A DNA stretch of 64,000 bases from Kitasatospora sp. NBC_01246 (GCF_036226505.1 NZ_CP108484.1:3472001-3536000), one strand, 5' to 3'. Counted from the stretch's first letter, positions 42,833 to 54,477 are shown. Translations and numbers: made by a program. Notes: generated by a model from the letters alone, not told the origin.

Positions 42833-44080
42833 TCAGGCCTCGCGCTGGCTGCGGCCCAGGAAGATGGCGAACACCGGCGGCTTCAGCGAGAGCAGTTCGA
42901 GCCGGCCGCCGTCCGCCTCCGCGAGGTCGCGGGCCACCGCCAGGCCGATCCCCGTCGAGTTGCGCCCGCTGACCGCCCGTTCGAAGACCCGGTTGCCCAG
43001 CTCCGGCGGCACCCCGGCGCCCTGGTCCTGCACCTCGACCACCACCGACGTCCCCGACGGCCGCACCCGCAGGGTGATCAGCCCGGCGCCGTGCATCAGC
43101 GAGTTCTCGATCAGGGTGGCCAGCACCTGGGCCACCGTGCCGGGGGTGCCGACGGCGGTGACCCCGTGCAGGCCCTCCACCTGGAGCACCCGGCCGGTGC
43201 CGCGCAGCGACGGGCCCCACTCCTCCACCTGCTGCTTGACCACGTCGTCCAGGTCGAAGGCGACGGCGGTGGGGCTGCGCGGGTCCCGCTGGGTGGTGAG
43301 CAGCCGCTGGACGACGTCGGTGAGCCGCTCGACCTGCTGGAGGGCGATGGTCGCCTCCTCCTTGACGGTCTCCGGATCCTCGGCGACCGCGGTGATCTCC
43401 TCCAGCCGCATGGAGAGCGCGGTGAGCGGGGTGCGCAGCTGGTGCGAGGCGTCGGCGGCGAGCCGCCGTTCGGCGGTGAGCATCCGGGCGATCCGCTCGG
43501 CGCTGACGTCCAGCACCTCGGCGACCCGGTCCAGCTCGGGCACCCCGTAGCGGCGGTCGCGCGGGCGCGGGTCGCCGGAGCCGAGCCGCTCGGCCGTCTC
43601 GGCGAGGTCGGTGAGCGGCCGGGCCAGCCGCTTGGCCTGCCAGACGGCCAGGGCGACGGCCGCCTGGACGGCGAGCAGCGCCACCACGCCGAGCAGCAGC
43701 AGCATGTTGGCGATCTCGTGGTCGACGCCGGCCCGGGACTGCTCGACGGTGACGGTCTCACCGCTGGCGCCCTGCTCGACGGACTTCAGCAGATGGGTCC
43801 CGGCCGGCCGCTCGCCGCTGGAGACGACGGACTTGCCGGGGATGTCCACCTCGACGTACTGGCCGTCGGTGACCTGGTTGGCGAACTTGTCGCCGGTGAC
43901 CGGCTCGCCCGCGGAGAGCCGGTTCTCCACCAGGGCGAGCACCCGGACGGCGGCCGCGTCCACCCGGTCCTGCGCCGAGTTCACGATGGTGCGCTTCTCG
44001 ACCAGGGCGAGCGGGACGCAGAACACCGCGACCACCACCAGGACGACGCCCAGCAGCGAGTTGATCATCCGGCGCTTCAC
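42833..44080 (-). CDS. Membrane sensor histidine kinase
   Basis: A 415-residue kinase. Helices at about 7-27 and 127-148 flank an extracytoplasmic sensor domain of about 100 residues. A HAMP linker follows (AKRLARPLTDLAETAERLGSGD), then the H-box LAADASHQLRTPLTAL with phospho-accepting His213, the N-box in LIENSLMHGAGLITL, and G-boxes VQDQGAGVPPE and STGIGLAVARDLAEADGG. It phosphorylates the OmpR-type regulator encoded 57 bp upstream. The stimulus cannot be inferred. The sensor domain lacks a recognisable fold. The start is ATG, with MKRRMINS as a short cytosolic N-terminus. Confidence 0.94.
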   Translation of the reverse strand: MKRRMINSLLGVVLVVVAVFCVPLALVEKRTIVNSAQDRVDAAAVRVLALVENRLSAGEPVTGDKFANQVTDGQYVEVDIPGKSVVSSGERPAGTHLLKSVEQGASGETVTVEQSRAGVDHEIANMLLLLGVVALLAVQAAVALAVWQAKRLARPLTDLAETAERLGSGDPRPRDRRYGVPELDRVAEVLDVSAERIARMLTAERRLAADASHQLRTPLTALSMRLEEITAVAEDPETVKEEATIALQQVERLTDVVQRLLTTQRDPRSPTAVAFDLDDVVKQQVEEWGPSLRGTGRVLQVEGLHGVTAVGTPGTVAQVLATLIENSLMHGAGLITLRVRPSGTSVVVEVQDQGAGVPPELGNRVFERAVSGRNSTGIGLAVARDLAEADGGRLELLSLKPPVFAIFLGRSQREA

Positions 44081-44137
44081 GCGGCCGCTCCCCGTGGTGG
44101 TTCGTTCCCCTTACGGGGGCTACTTCTTCTTGAGGGG

Positions 44138-44812
44138 CTAGTTCTTCTCGAAGCGGAAGCCCACTCCGCGCACGGTGGCGATGTAGCGGGGGTTGGCCGC
44201 GTCGTCGCCGAGCTTCTTGCGCAGCCATGAGATGTGCATGTCCAGCGTCTTGGTGGAGGTCCACCAGGTGGTGTCCCAGACCTGGCGCATGATCTCCTCC
44301 CGGGTGACCACCCGCCCGGCGTCCCGGACCAGCACCCGCAGCAGCTCGAACTCCTTGGCGGAGAGCGTCAGCTCCTCCTCGCCGAGCCAGGCGCGGTGGG
44401 ACTCGATGTCGATCTTCACCCCGTGCGCACCGGTGGTGAGCTGGTCCACGTTGCCGCGCCGGAGCAGGGCCCGGACGCGGGCGAGCAGCTCGGCGAGGCG
44501 GAAGGGCTTGGTGACGTAGTCGTCGGCACCGGCGTCCAGGCCGACCACGGTGTCCACCTCGTCCGCACGGGCGGTGAGGACGAGGACGGGGCAGCTCTTG
44601 CCGTCGGCCCGCAGGCGGCGGCAGACCTCCAGGCCGTCCATCTCGGGAAGACCGAGGTCGAGGACGACGAGGTCGACCTCCTCGGTGAGCCCGGCGGCCA
44701 GTGCGGCCGGACCGTCCTCGCGGACGAGCACCTCATAGCCCTCGCGTCGCAGGGCCCGGGCGAGCGGTTCGGAGATCGCCGGATCGTCCTCGGCGAGCAG
44801 CACACAGGTCAT
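44138..44812 (-). CDS. OmpR/PhoB family response regulator
   Basis: A 224-residue transcription regulator. The receiver domain has the acidic pair in LLAEDDPAISE, phospho-accepting Asp52 in LVVLDLGLPEMDG, Thr in VLTARADEVD and Lys in DYVTKPFRLAEL. The winged-helix DNA-binding domain contains ELTLSAKEFELLRVLVRDAGRVVTREEIMRQVW and the recognition segment TKTLDMHISWLRKKLG, ending YIATVRGVGFRFE. It forms an operon with the histidine kinase gene. The ATG at 44812 opens MTCVLLAEDD. A perfect TGTGA-N6-TCACA palindrome lies 39 bp upstream of the start, so a Crp-type protein may control this operon. Confidence 0.95.
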   Translation of the reverse strand: MTCVLLAEDDPAISEPLARALRREGYEVLVREDGPAALAAGLTEEVDLVVLDLGLPEMDGLEVCRRLRADGKSCPVLVLTARADEVDTVVGLDAGADDYVTKPFRLAELLARVRALLRRGNVDQLTTGAHGVKIDIESHRAWLGEEELTLSAKEFELLRVLVRDAGRVVTREEIMRQVWDTTWWTSTKTLDMHISWLRKKLGDDAANPRYIATVRGVGFRFEKN

Positions 44813-44850
44813 GTGGTGATGGTAGTCCGCCGGGGATAGGGGGCCTGCGC

Positions 44851-44866
44851 TGTGAGGTAGTTCACA
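44851..44866. promoter_or_regulatory. Crp-like operator TGTGA-N6-TCACA
   Basis: TGTGAGGTAGTTCACA is an exact match to the half-sites of the classical CRP consensus and to the GTG-N6-CAC motif described for Streptomyces Crp; even the flanking C and G pair. It lies 39 bp upstream of the response regulator start. Confidence 0.6.
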
Positions 44867-44991
44867 GAGCGTGATCGTTATACGGAGCGCGATCACCGCT
44901 CAACGGACATGCCCCAGCCGCCCGTTCGGCGAAGATTCCACGGCTGGGTCTTGCATCCGAAGGAACATGTCCAGCCCTACCATGGATCTAT

Positions 44992-45061
44992 CGATCAGAT
45001 TGATCGCAGACTTTGCCATCGCCATACCTAATTGGCGTGTTTTGTCAGCTGATAACGCCAA
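44992..45061 (+). promoter_or_regulatory. Inverted repeats upstream of the peptide transporter
   Basis: CGATCA-GAT-TGATCG (44992-45006) overlaps a possible -35 TTGATC, with ATACCT 18 nt further as a possible -10. TTGGCGT-N16-ACGCCAA (45032-45061) follows and encloses the palindrome TCAGCTGA. They lie 79-148 nt upstream of the start codon and could be regulator sites. Confidence 0.4.
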
Positions 45062-45139
45062 ATCTGGCCACGTACAGTGGTTTGGTCCACGTCCGCCGTA
45101 CCCCCCTAGGCGGACGCTGTCAGCAAGGAACCACTACAC

Positions 45140-46648
<1,509 letters not shown>

Positions 46649-46684
46649 CTCACCCCGAAGCACCGCCGGGCACGCCCGGCGCGA

Positions 46685-46725
46685 GGGGCCGGTACGGATC
46701 GGAAGATCCGTACCGGCCCCCTTTT
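46685..46725 (+). terminator. Intrinsic terminator of the peptide transporter gene
   Basis: A perfect 16-bp stem (GGGGCCGGTACGGATC and its complement) closes a GGAA loop and is followed by CTTTT. It lies 37 nt downstream of the stop and is the best classical terminator in the window. Confidence 0.93.
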
Positions 46726-46765
46726 CGGGCGCGTGACCGCCCCGAGGCGTGTCAGGGTGTCGGGC

Positions 46766-48859
46766 ATGTCGAGTGAATCGCTGCCCCGTCAGCTCGCCCG
46801 TACCCGTCGGTTCTCCCTCGGGGTGCCCGCCCATCCGGTCGTCTGCGACGGCGGGCGGACGGTGCTGTTCCTGCGCAGCCGGGCCGGGGACGACCCGGTC
46901 GGCTGTCTCTGGGCGCTGGACGCCGACAGCGGCGAGGAGCGGCTGCTGGCCGATCCGGCCGGGCTGGGCGGCGAGGGCCGGGACGTCCCCGAGGCGGAGC
47001 GGATCCGCCGCGAGCGCTCCCGCGTGCACGCCACCGGAATCACCGCCTTCGCCGCCGACCGGGCCGGCCGGGCGGTCGTCTTCGCCCTGGGCGGGGAGCT
47101 CTGGGTGGCGGACCCCGCCGGGGGCGGCGTCCGCCGGATACCGACCGCCACCGGCGTCTACGACCCGCGCCCGGACCCGACCGGCCGCCGGATCGCCTAC
47201 GTGGGTGACGGGGCGCTGCGCGTCATCGGGGTGGACGGCACCGGGGACCGCGCGCTGGCCGAGCCCGAGCACGCCGAGGTCGCGTACGGCGTCCCCGACC
47301 ACGTCGCCGCCGAGTCCATGCACCGCACCCGGGCGTACTGGTGGTCGCCGGACGGCACCCGGCTGCTGGCCGCCCGGGTGGACAACGGCCCGCTCGCCCG
47401 CCTCCACCTCGCCGACCCGGCCGATCCGGCGCGGCCGCCGCGCGTCCTGCGCTACCCGCTGGCCGGCACCGCCAACGCCGACGTCTCGCTCTGGCTGCTG
47501 GACCTCGACGGCGGCCGTACCGAGGCCCGCTGGGACAGGCCCGGGTTCGAGTACCTGGCCGCCGCCGGCTGGGACGCCCACGGCCCCTTCGCCGCCGTGC
47601 AGAGCCGGGACCAGCGCACCGTCCGCACCCTCGCCGTGGATCCGGCCGACGGCGCCACCCGGACGCTCGCCGAGCAGCGGGACGAGCACTGGGTCGAACT
47701 CGTCCCCGGCCTGCCCGTCCGCACCGCCGCCGGGGTCCTGGTCGACGCCGCGGACCTCGGCGACACCCGCCGGCTCACAGTGGGCGGCGAGCCCGTCACC
47801 CCGCCCGGTCTCCAACTGCGCTCGGTGCTCGGGACCGACGGCGAGCAGGTCCTCTTCACCGCCTCCACCGAGCCGACCGAAACCCACCTGTGGTCGTACG
47901 ACCCGGCCGAGGGCGCCGTACGGCTCAGCTCCGCGCCCGGCGCGCACACCGGCGTACGGAGCGACGGCACCCTCGTCCACACCGCGCGGACGCCCGGTGC
48001 GCCCGGCGGGCACACCATCGTCCACCGGAACGGGCGCCCCGCCGTCGACCTGCGCTCGCACGCGCAGCGCCCCGTCCTCACCGCCCGGCCCGAGCTGCTC
48101 CGGCTGGGCCCGCGCGAGCTTCGCGCCACGCTCTTCCGGCCCACCGGCCACCGCCCCGGCGACGGCCCGCTGCCCGTCCTGCTCGACCCCTACGGCGGGC
48201 CCGCGCTGCAGAAGGCCACCGCGGCCGGCGGCTGGCCCGACCTGGTCTCGCAGTGGTTCGCCGACCAGGGCTTCGCCGTCCTGGTGGTGGACGGACGCGG
48301 CACTCCCGGCCGGGGCCCGCACTGGGAGAAGGCCGTGTTCGCGGACATCGCCACGCCGGTCCTGGACGACCAGGTCGAGGCCCTGCGGGAGGCCGCACTG
48401 GCCCACCCCGGGCTGCTGGACCTCGACCGGGTCGCCGTCCGGGGCTGGTCCTTCGGCGGCTTCCTGGCCGCCCTGGCCGTGCTGCGCCGCCCGGACGTCT
48501 TCCACGCCGCGGTGGCCGGGGCCGCGCCCACCGACCACCGGCTGTACGACACCCACTGGAAGGAGCGCTTCCTCGGCCACCCGGACGAGCACCCGGAGCG
48601 CTACGACGCCTGCTCGCTGATCCCCGACGCCGCCGGCCTGCGCCGGCCGCTGCTGCTGGTGCACGGCCTGGCCGACGACAACGTGCTGCCCGCGCACACG
48701 CTGCGGCTCTCCGCCGCCCTGCTCGCCGCCGGCCGCCCGCACGAGCTGCTGCCGCTCAGCGGGGCCACCCACTCCCCCAGCGACGAGACGGTGGCGGAGA
48801 ACCTGCTGCTGCACCAGCTGGACTTCCTGCGCCGCGGCCTCGCCGCGCGGGGCCGGTAA
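46766..48859 (+). CDS. S9 family prolyl oligopeptidase / dipeptidyl aminopeptidase
   Basis: A 697-residue serine peptidase with an N-terminal beta-propeller (about 1-430; WSPDGTRLLAARVD and similar blades) and a C-terminal alpha/beta-hydrolase domain. The nucleophile is Ser562 in VRGWSFGGFLAAL, followed by the Asp in HGLADDNVLP and the His in SGATHSPSDE. LLDPYGGPALQ supplies the oxyanion region. It resembles DPP-IV-like (S9B) enzymes and probably removes dipeptides from peptides; lacking a signal peptide, it is cytosolic. The ATG at 46766 is preferred to a GTG-like extension 11 codons upstream. It is convergent with hutI, separated by a strong hairpin. Confidence 0.93.
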   Translation: MSSESLPRQLARTRRFSLGVPAHPVVCDGGRTVLFLRSRAGDDPVGCLWALDADSGEERLLADPAGLGGEGRDVPEAERIRRERSRVHATGITAFAADRAGRAVVFALGGELWVADPAGGGVRRIPTATGVYDPRPDPTGRRIAYVGDGALRVIGVDGTGDRALAEPEHAEVAYGVPDHVAAESMHRTRAYWWSPDGTRLLAARVDNGPLARLHLADPADPARPPRVLRYPLAGTANADVSLWLLDLDGGRTEARWDRPGFEYLAAAGWDAHGPFAAVQSRDQRTVRTLAVDPADGATRTLAEQRDEHWVELVPGLPVRTAAGVLVDAADLGDTRRLTVGGEPVTPPGLQLRSVLGTDGEQVLFTASTEPTETHLWSYDPAEGAVRLSSAPGAHTGVRSDGTLVHTARTPGAPGGHTIVHRNGRPAVDLRSHAQRPVLTARPELLRLGPRELRATLFRPTGHRPGDGPLPVLLDPYGGPALQKATAAGGWPDLVSQWFADQGFAVLVVDGRGTPGRGPHWEKAVFADIATPVLDDQVEALREAALAHPGLLDLDRVAVRGWSFGGFLAALAVLRRPDVFHAAVAGAAPTDHRLYDTHWKERFLGHPDEHPERYDACSLIPDAAGLRRPLLLVHGLADDNVLPAHTLRLSAALLAAGRPHELLPLSGATHSPSDETVAENLLLHQLDFLRRGLAARGR

Positions 48860-48863
48860 CGAC

Positions 48864-48897
48864 CTGGGGGGCGACGGCGGTCGCCGTCGCCCCCCAG
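48864..48897. terminator. Bidirectional terminator hairpin
   Basis: CTGGGGGGCGACGGCG and its exact complement flank a GT centre between the convergent S9 peptidase and hutI genes. Inner pairs would open to give a normal loop. Confidence 0.88.
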
Positions 48898-48915
48898 CCC
48901 CCGGAGCCGTGAAGG

Positions 48916-50118
48916 TCAGACCTCGCGGACCCCGGCCCGCCAGACCGCCGCCGTCAGCGGGACGCCCGGCCGGTACGCGAGGTGGACGTGCGAGGGCGCC
49001 TCCAGCAGCTGGAGGTCGGCCCGGGCGCCGACCGTCACCACGCCGACGTCGGTGCGCCGCAGCGCCCGGGCGCCGCCCGCGGTGGCGGCCCAGACCGCCT
49101 CGTCCGGCGTCATCCCCATCTCCCGGACCGCGACCGCGATGCAGAACGCCATCGAACTGGTGAAGCTGGAGCCCGGGTTGCAGTCGGTGGAGAGCGCGAC
49201 GACGGCGCCCGCGGCGAGCAGCCGGCGCGCGTCCGGGTAGGCGGCGCGGGTGGAGAACTCCGCGCCCGGCAGCAGCGTCGCCACCGTGTCCGAGCCGGCC
49301 AGCGCGGCCACGTCCTCGTCGGTGAGGTGGGTGCAGTGGTCGGCCGAGGCCGCCCCCAGCTCGACGGCGAGCTGGACGCCCGGGCCGTAGGAGAGCTGGT
49401 TGGCGTGCACCCGGGGGGTGAGACCGCGCTCGATCCCGGCGGTCAGGATCGCCCGGGCCTGGTCCCCGTCGAAGGCGCCGTTCTCGCAGAAGACGTCCAC
49501 CCAGCGGGCGTAGGGCGCGCAGGCGTCCAGCATGTCGCCGGTGACCAGGTCCACGTAGCCCGCCGGGTCGTCGGCGTACTCGGGGGCGACCACGTGGGCG
49601 CCCAGGTAGGTGGTCTCGGAGGTGTACGAGGAGGCGATCCGCAGCGCCCGGGCCTCGTCGACGACGGTCAGCCCGTAGCCGGACTTGCACTCGATCGCGG
49701 TCGTCCCCTGCCGCAGCGCCTCGCGCACGAACCGGGCCAGGTTGGCGTCGAGTTCGGCGTCGCTCGCGGCCCGGGTGGCGGCCACCGTCGTCCGGATCCC
49801 GCCCGCGGTGTACGACTGGCCGGACATCCGGGCGTTGAACTCCGCGGTGCGGTCCCCGGCGAACACCAGGTGGGCGTGCGAGTCGACGAAGCCGGGCAGC
49901 AGCGCCCGCCCGGCCGCGTCGAACCGCTCGTCCGCGGCGGGCGCCTCGGCCGCCGGCCCGACCCAGGCGACCGTGCCGCCGTCCACCACCACGGCCGCGT
50001 CGGTGAGCAGGCCGAGCGGCCCGGTCCCGTACGCGGGGTCGTTGGTGACCAGGCTGCCGATCCCGGTGATCAGGGTGCTCGGCATGCCCTGGCTCTGCGG
50101 GCTGCTCGGGGTGCTCAC
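48916..50118 (-). CDS. hutI: Imidazolonepropionase
   Basis: Hydrolyses 4-imidazolone-5-propanoate to N-formimidoyl-L-glutamate, the third step of histidine degradation. The 400-residue amidohydrolase has the metal motif [17 protein letters not shown], the substrate loop [20 protein letters not shown], the His ligand in [11 protein letters not shown] and [13 protein letters not shown], and the metal Asp in [20 protein letters not shown] at 50118 is taken; the ATG 11 codons later is possible. It is the last gene of the hutU operon, 71 bp after hutF. Identity is secure because motifs and neighbours agree. Confidence 0.96.
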   Translation of the reverse strand: MSTPSSPQSQGMPSTLITGIGSLVTNDPAYGTGPLGLLTDAAVVVDGGTVAWVGPAAEAPAADERFDAAGRALLPGFVDSHAHLVFAGDRTAEFNARMSGQSYTAGGIRTTVAATRAASDAELDANLARFVREALRQGTTAIECKSGYGLTVVDEARALRIASSYTSETTYLGAHVVAPEYADDPAGYVDLVTGDMLDACAPYARWVDVFCENGAFDGDQARAILTAGIERGLTPRVHANQLSYGPGVQLAVELGAASADHCTHLTDEDVAALAGSDTVATLLPGAEFSTRAAYPDARRLLAAGAVVALSTDCNPGSSFTSSMAFCIAVAVREMGMTPDEAVWAATAGGARALRRTDVGVVTVGARADLQLLEAPSHVHLAYRPGVPLTAAVWRAGVREV

Positions 50119-50189
50119 ATCAGGCCTTTCGGGGCTGGACCCGGGGCGGGCGGGGTCGGCCCCCGCCCGCCCCCGGGAGGTACGGGGAC

Positions 50190-51536
50190 TCAGCAGCTCA
50201 GCGCGGCGATCGAGGACCGCAGCGCGCCCGGGACGTCGGGCACCAGCTGGTGGGCGCCGTCCCGGACGATCTGCCGTCCGCCGACCACCACGTGCCGCAC
50301 GTCGGCGGCCGAGGCGGCGAACACCGCGATCTCGGCGCCGAGCCGGCTCGGCGGCCCGGCGGTGCGCACCGAGTCCAGGGCGATCACGGTGAAGTCGGCC
50401 AGGGCGCCGGCCTCGATCCGCCCGGCCTCCGGCCAGCCGAGCGAGGCGTGTCCGTCCTCGGTGCCCGCCCGCAGCAGCGAGTTGGCCGTCCAGTGGCCCC
50501 GGGTCCTGGTCCGCAGTCGCTCGTCCAGCTCCAGCGCGCGGGCCTCCTCGAACGGGTCGATGACGGCGTGGCTGTCACTGCCCAGGGTGATCGGGCAGCC
50601 CGCCGAGGCGAGCCGGCGGGCCGGACCGATGCCGTCGGCGAGGTCCCGCTCGGTGGTGGGGCACATGCAGATGGCGGTCGAGGAGTCGCTGAGGAGCTTG
50701 ATGTCCTCGTCTGTGAGGTGGGTGGCGTGCACCGCCGAGGTGCGCGGGCCGAGCGCGCCGTGGTCGGCGAGCAGCCTGGTCGGGGTGACGCCGTGCGCGG
50801 TGAGGCAGGCGTCGTTCTCGGCGGTCTGCTCGGAGAGGTGGACGTGCAGCGGGGCCCGGCGGCCGTCCGTCCACCGCGCGACGGTGCCGAGCTGCTCCGC
50901 CGGTACCGCCCGCACCGAGTGGATCGCGGCGCCGATCCGGGCGTGCTCGCGCGGCTTGAGCGCCTCCACCCGCTCGGCCCAGGCGTCGGCGTCGCCGTCG
51001 CTGAACCGGAGCTGCGGCCTGGTCGGCTCGGCGCCGAAGCCGGCCGACAGGTAGCAGGTGTCCAGCAGGGTGATCCGGATCCCGGCCCGGGCGGCGGCCT
51101 CGATCAGCGCCTCGCCCATCGCGTTCGGATCGTCGTAGCGGCTCCCGCCGGGCGCGTGGTGCAGGTAGTGGAACTCCCCCACCGCGGTGATCCCGGCCAG
51201 CGCCATCTCGGCGTAGACGGCGGTGGCGAGCTCCAGGTAGCTGTCCGGGTCGAGCGCCCCGGCGAACCGGTACATGGTGTCGCGCCAGGTCCAGAAGGTG
51301 CCGGAGCCGACCTGCACGTGGCCGCGCAGCGCCCGGTGGAAGGCGTGCGAGTGCGCGTTGGCCTGGCCGGGCAGCAGCAGCCCGGCCAGCCGGACGGCGC
51401 CGGGCGGACAGGGCCCGCTGTCCGGCGTCACCGCGGTGATCCGGCCGCCGGGGCCGGTGGCGATCAGCACGTCCTGCTCGACCACCGGCCCGTTGGCGTG
51501 CGGCAGCCAGGCGTGCTCCGCCCAGTAAGTCGTCAT
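50190..51536 (-). CDS. hutF: Formimidoylglutamate deiminase
   Basis: Converts N-formimidoyl-L-glutamate to N-formyl-L-glutamate and ammonia, giving the five-step variant of histidine breakdown. The 448-residue amidohydrolase contains [21 protein letters not shown] and [16 protein letters not shown], both diagnostic of HutF, then the His in [25 protein letters not shown] and the metal Asp in [18 protein letters not shown]. The ATG at 51536 is chosen over one ten codons upstream because it opens the conserved [12 protein letters not shown]. It begins 20 bp after the M20 gene stop, in the same operon. Its presence means a deformylase is needed as the final step. Confidence 0.95.
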   Translation of the reverse strand: MTTYWAEHAWLPHANGPVVEQDVLIATGPGGRITAVTPDSGPCPPGAVRLAGLLLPGQANAHSHAFHRALRGHVQVGSGTFWTWRDTMYRFAGALDPDSYLELATAVYAEMALAGITAVGEFHYLHHAPGGSRYDDPNAMGEALIEAAARAGIRITLLDTCYLSAGFGAEPTRPQLRFSDGDADAWAERVEALKPREHARIGAAIHSVRAVPAEQLGTVARWTDGRRAPLHVHLSEQTAENDACLTAHGVTPTRLLADHGALGPRTSAVHATHLTDEDIKLLSDSSTAICMCPTTERDLADGIGPARRLASAGCPITLGSDSHAVIDPFEEARALELDERLRTRTRGHWTANSLLRAGTEDGHASLGWPEAGRIEAGALADFTVIALDSVRTAGPPSRLGAEIAVFAASAADVRHVVVGGRQIVRDGAHQLVPDVPGALRSSIAALSC

Positions 51537-51556
51537 GTGCGCGCCTCCGGCACGGC

Positions 51557-52774
51557 CTACTGACACGCCAGGTCCTCCAGTACGTCGGCGAGGGCGGTCA
51601 CGCCGGCCAGGCAGTCGGCCGTCTCCGCGTGCTCGGCCGGGGAGTGCGAGACCCCGCTCGGGTTACGTACGAACAGCATGGCGGTCGGGATCGCCGATGC
51701 CAGGATTCCGGCGTCGTGTCCCGCGCCGGTGGGCAGGATGGGCACGCCGTCGGGGGCGCCCGCCGCGTTGAGCCGCCGGGCGAGCCGGTCGCGCAGCGGG
51801 CCGTCGAACTCCACCACCGGCGTGTAGGACTCGCGGGTCAGTTCGACCCGGACGCCGTCGCGGTCGCCGCGCTCGTACGCCGCCCGCTCGATCTCCTCGA
51901 CCAGGGCGGTGAGCGTCTGCTCGTCGGCGGCCCGGGAGTCCAGCCAGCCGCGCACCAGGGAGGCGATCGCGTTGGTGCCGTTGGGCTCGACCGCGACCTT
52001 GCCGAAGGTGGCCAGCGCCCCTGCCGTCCGCGCCTTCTTCCGCGCCGCGAGCACGGTGTTGGCGTAGGTGAGCATCGGGTCGCGGCGGTCCTCGATCCGG
52101 GTGGTGCCGGCGTGGTTCGCCTCCCCGTGGAAGTCGAACCGCCAGCGGCCGTGCGGCCAGATCGCGCCGGCCACGCCGACCGGCTGGTCCTCGGCGAGGT
52201 AGCGGCCCTGCTCGACGTGGAGTTCGACGAAGGCGCCGATCCGGGCCAGCCGGTCGCCGTCCGCGCCGATCCCGGCCGGGTCGTAGCCGGCCTTCTCCAT
52301 CGCGTCGGGCAGCCGGACGCCGTCGGCGTCGCGCAGCTCGTACGCCTGGTCGCGGCCGAGCACGCCCGCGCTCAGCCGGGAGCCGATGCAGGCCACGCCG
52401 AACCGGGCGCCCTCCTCGTCACCGAAGTTGACGATGGCCAGCGGCCGGTCGAACTCGGCTCCCCGCCCGCGGAGTTCGTCCAGCGCGGCGAAGGAGGAGA
52501 CCACCCCGAGCGGGCCGTCGAAGGCGCCGCCGTCGGGGACGGAGTCCAGGTGCGAGCCGGTGACGATCGCGCCCTCGCCCGCCGGGTCGCCCAGCCAGGC
52601 CCACTGGTTGCCGTTGCGGTCCAGCTCGTAGGTCAGCCCGCGGCCGCGGGCCTGCTCCTCGAACCAGGACCGGCACTCGGCGTCGGCGGAGTTCCAGGCG
52701 AAGCGGCGGTAGCCGCCGGAGGAGGCGGAGCGGCCCACCGGGAGCAGCTCCGCCCACATCTCTTCGAAGGTCAC
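51557..52774 (-). CDS. M20 family amidohydrolase (allantoate amidohydrolase-like), candidate formylglutamate hydrolase
   Basis: A 405-residue metallopeptidase-fold enzyme of the allantoate/N-carbamoyl-amino-acid amidohydrolase group. Metal ligands are in [21 protein letters not shown] (His and Asp), [11 protein letters not shown] (Glu pair) and [11 protein letters not shown] (His), and HEGNHAG-like [19 protein letters not shown] holds the dimer-interface residues. It is usually annotated as allantoate amidohydrolase, but it is embedded between hutU and hutF, in exactly the place for the deformylase (HutG) that the HutF route requires. Hydrolysis of N-formylglutamate to glutamate and formate is therefore likely, by inference. 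The GTG start overlaps the hutU stop in GTGA. Confidence 0.88.
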   Translation of the reverse strand: MTFEEMWAELLPVGRSASSGGYRRFAWNSADAECRSWFEEQARGRGLTYELDRNGNQWAWLGDPAGEGAIVTGSHLDSVPDGGAFDGPLGVVSSFAALDELRGRGAEFDRPLAIVNFGDEEGARFGVACIGSRLSAGVLGRDQAYELRDADGVRLPDAMEKAGYDPAGIGADGDRLARIGAFVELHVEQGRYLAEDQPVGVAGAIWPHGRWRFDFHGEANHAGTTRIEDRRDPMLTYANTVLAARKKARTAGALATFGKVAVEPNGTNAIASLVRGWLDSRAADEQTLTALVEEIERAAYERGDRDGVRVELTRESYTPVVEFDGPLRDRLARRLNAAGAPDGVPILPTGAGHDAGILASAIPTAMLFVRNPSGVSHSPAEHAETADCLAGVTALADVLEDLACQ

Positions 52775-54459
52775 AGCTCACCCGTCGAGCCGTGCTCGTT
52801 CATCGGGACGCGGACGCCGCGCTCGGCGGCGACCTCGTCGGCCCGGTCGTAGCCGGCGTCGACGTGGCGGATCACGCCCATGCCCGGGTCGTTGGTGAGC
52901 ACCCGGCGGATCTTCTCGCCGGCCAGCGCGGTGCCGTCGGCCACCGTGACCTGGCCCGCGTGGATCGAGCGGCCGATGCCGACGCCGCCGCCGTGGTGGA
53001 TGGAGACCCAGGACGCGCCGGAGGCGACGTTGACCATGGCGTTGAGCAGCGGCCAGTCGGCGATCGCGTCGGAGCCGTCCAGCATCGCCTCGGTCTCCCG
53101 GTACGGGGAGGCGACCGAGCCGCAGTCCAGGTGGTCGCGGCCGATCACGATCGGCGCGGACAGCTCGCCGGAGGCGACCATGTCGTTGAACCGCTCGCCG
53201 GCCTTGTCGCGCTCGCCGTAGCCGAGCCAGCAGATCCGCGCCGGCAGGCCCTGGAAGTGCACCTTCTCCTGGGCCATCTTGATCCAGCGGTGCAGCGACT
53301 CGTTCTCCGGGAAGAGGTCGAGCACGGCCTTGTCGGTCTTGGCGATGTCCTGCGGGTCGCCGGAGAGCGCCGCCCAGCGGAACGGGCCCTTGCCCTCGCA
53401 GAACAGCGGCCGGATGTAGGCCGGGACGAAGCCCGGGAAGGCGAACGCGCGGTCGTAGCCGGCCAGCTGGGCCTCACCGCGGATCGAGTTGCCGTAGTCG
53501 AACACCTCGGCGCCGGCGTCCATGAAGCCGACCATCGCCTCGACGTGCCGGGCCATCGACTCGCGCGAGCGCTGGGTGAACTCGGCGGGCTTCTCTGCCG
53601 CGTAGGTCGCCATGTCGTCGAAGGCGACGCCGACCGGCAGGTAGCTCAGCGGGTCGTGGGCGCTGGTCTGGTCGGTGACGATGTCGATCGGCGCGTCCAT
53701 CGAGAGCAGCTGCGGGAACACCTCGGCGGCGTTGCCCAGCAGGCCGATGGAGAGCGGCTCGCGGCGGTCGCGGGCGGCGGTGGCCAGCTCCAGCGCGTGC
53801 GCGAGGTTCTTGGCCTCGACGTCCAGGTAGCGGTGCTCGATCCGGCGGGAGATCCGGGACGGGTCGCAGTCGACGCAGATCGCCACGCCGCCGTTCATCG
53901 TCACGGCCAGCGGCTGGGCGCCGCCCATGCCGCCGAGGCCGGCGGTGAGGGTGATCGTCCCCGCCAGGGTGCCGTCGAACCGCTTGTTGGCGACGGCGGC
54001 GAAGGTCTCGTAGGTGCCCTGGAGGATGCCCTGGGTGCCGATGTAGATCCACGATCCGGCGGTCATCTGGCCGTACATGGTGAGGCCGAGGCTCTCCAGC
54101 CGCCGGAACTCCTCCCAGTTCGCCCAGTCGCCGACCAGGTTGGAGTTGGCGATCAGCACGCGCGGCGCCCACTCGTGCGTCTGCATGACGCCGACCGGCC
54201 GCCCGGACTGGACCAGCATGGTCTCGTCCTGCTTCAGCGTCTCCAGCGTGCGCACCATGGCGTCGAACGAGCGCCAGTCCCGCGCCGCCTTGCCGGTGCC
54301 GCCGTAGACGACGAGCTTCGACGGGTGCTCGGCCACCTCGGGGTCGAGGTTGTTCATCAGCATCCGCAGGGCAGCCTCCTGCTGCCACCCCTGCGCCGTC
54401 AGCCCCGTACCGCGCGCCGCCCGCACCTCGCGCGGCCCGCTCGCCTGCTGCTGCACCAT
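52771..54459 (-). CDS. hutU: Urocanate hydratase
   Basis: Adds water to urocanate to form 4-imidazolone-5-propanoate using tightly bound NAD as electrophile. The 562-residue length is standard. Conserved parts include [19 protein letters not shown], the NAD-binding [40 protein letters not shown], and [43 protein letters not shown] with the catalytic Cys region. The ATG at 54459 has TAGGGAG about 9 nt upstream; a longer start would run into a palindromic operator and is rejected. It is the first gene of the hut operon and its stop overlaps the M20 gene start. Confidence 0.97.
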   Translation of the reverse strand: MVQQQASGPREVRAARGTGLTAQGWQQEAALRMLMNNLDPEVAEHPSKLVVYGGTGKAARDWRSFDAMVRTLETLKQDETMLVQSGRPVGVMQTHEWAPRVLIANSNLVGDWANWEEFRRLESLGLTMYGQMTAGSWIYIGTQGILQGTYETFAAVANKRFDGTLAGTITLTAGLGGMGGAQPLAVTMNGGVAICVDCDPSRISRRIEHRYLDVEAKNLAHALELATAARDRREPLSIGLLGNAAEVFPQLLSMDAPIDIVTDQTSAHDPLSYLPVGVAFDDMATYAAEKPAEFTQRSRESMARHVEAMVGFMDAGAEVFDYGNSIRGEAQLAGYDRAFAFPGFVPAYIRPLFCEGKGPFRWAALSGDPQDIAKTDKAVLDLFPENESLHRWIKMAQEKVHFQGLPARICWLGYGERDKAGERFNDMVASGELSAPIVIGRDHLDCGSVASPYRETEAMLDGSDAIADWPLLNAMVNVASGASWVSIHHGGGVGIGRSIHAGQVTVADGTALAGEKIRRVLTNDPGMGVIRHVDAGYDRADEVAAERGVRVPMNEHGSTGEL

Positions 54460-54477
54460 GTCCCGGCTCCCTACGGA

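Larger units (their letters stand above)
44813..45139. other. Response regulator / peptide transporter intergenic region
   Basis: A 327-bp divergent regulatory gap with unusually low G+C for the window at about 44990-45070. It holds a Crp-like site, a GTGATC-N14-GATCAC repeat at 44871-44896, and two further inverted repeats nearer the transporter. No gene is apparent. Confidence 0.65.
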
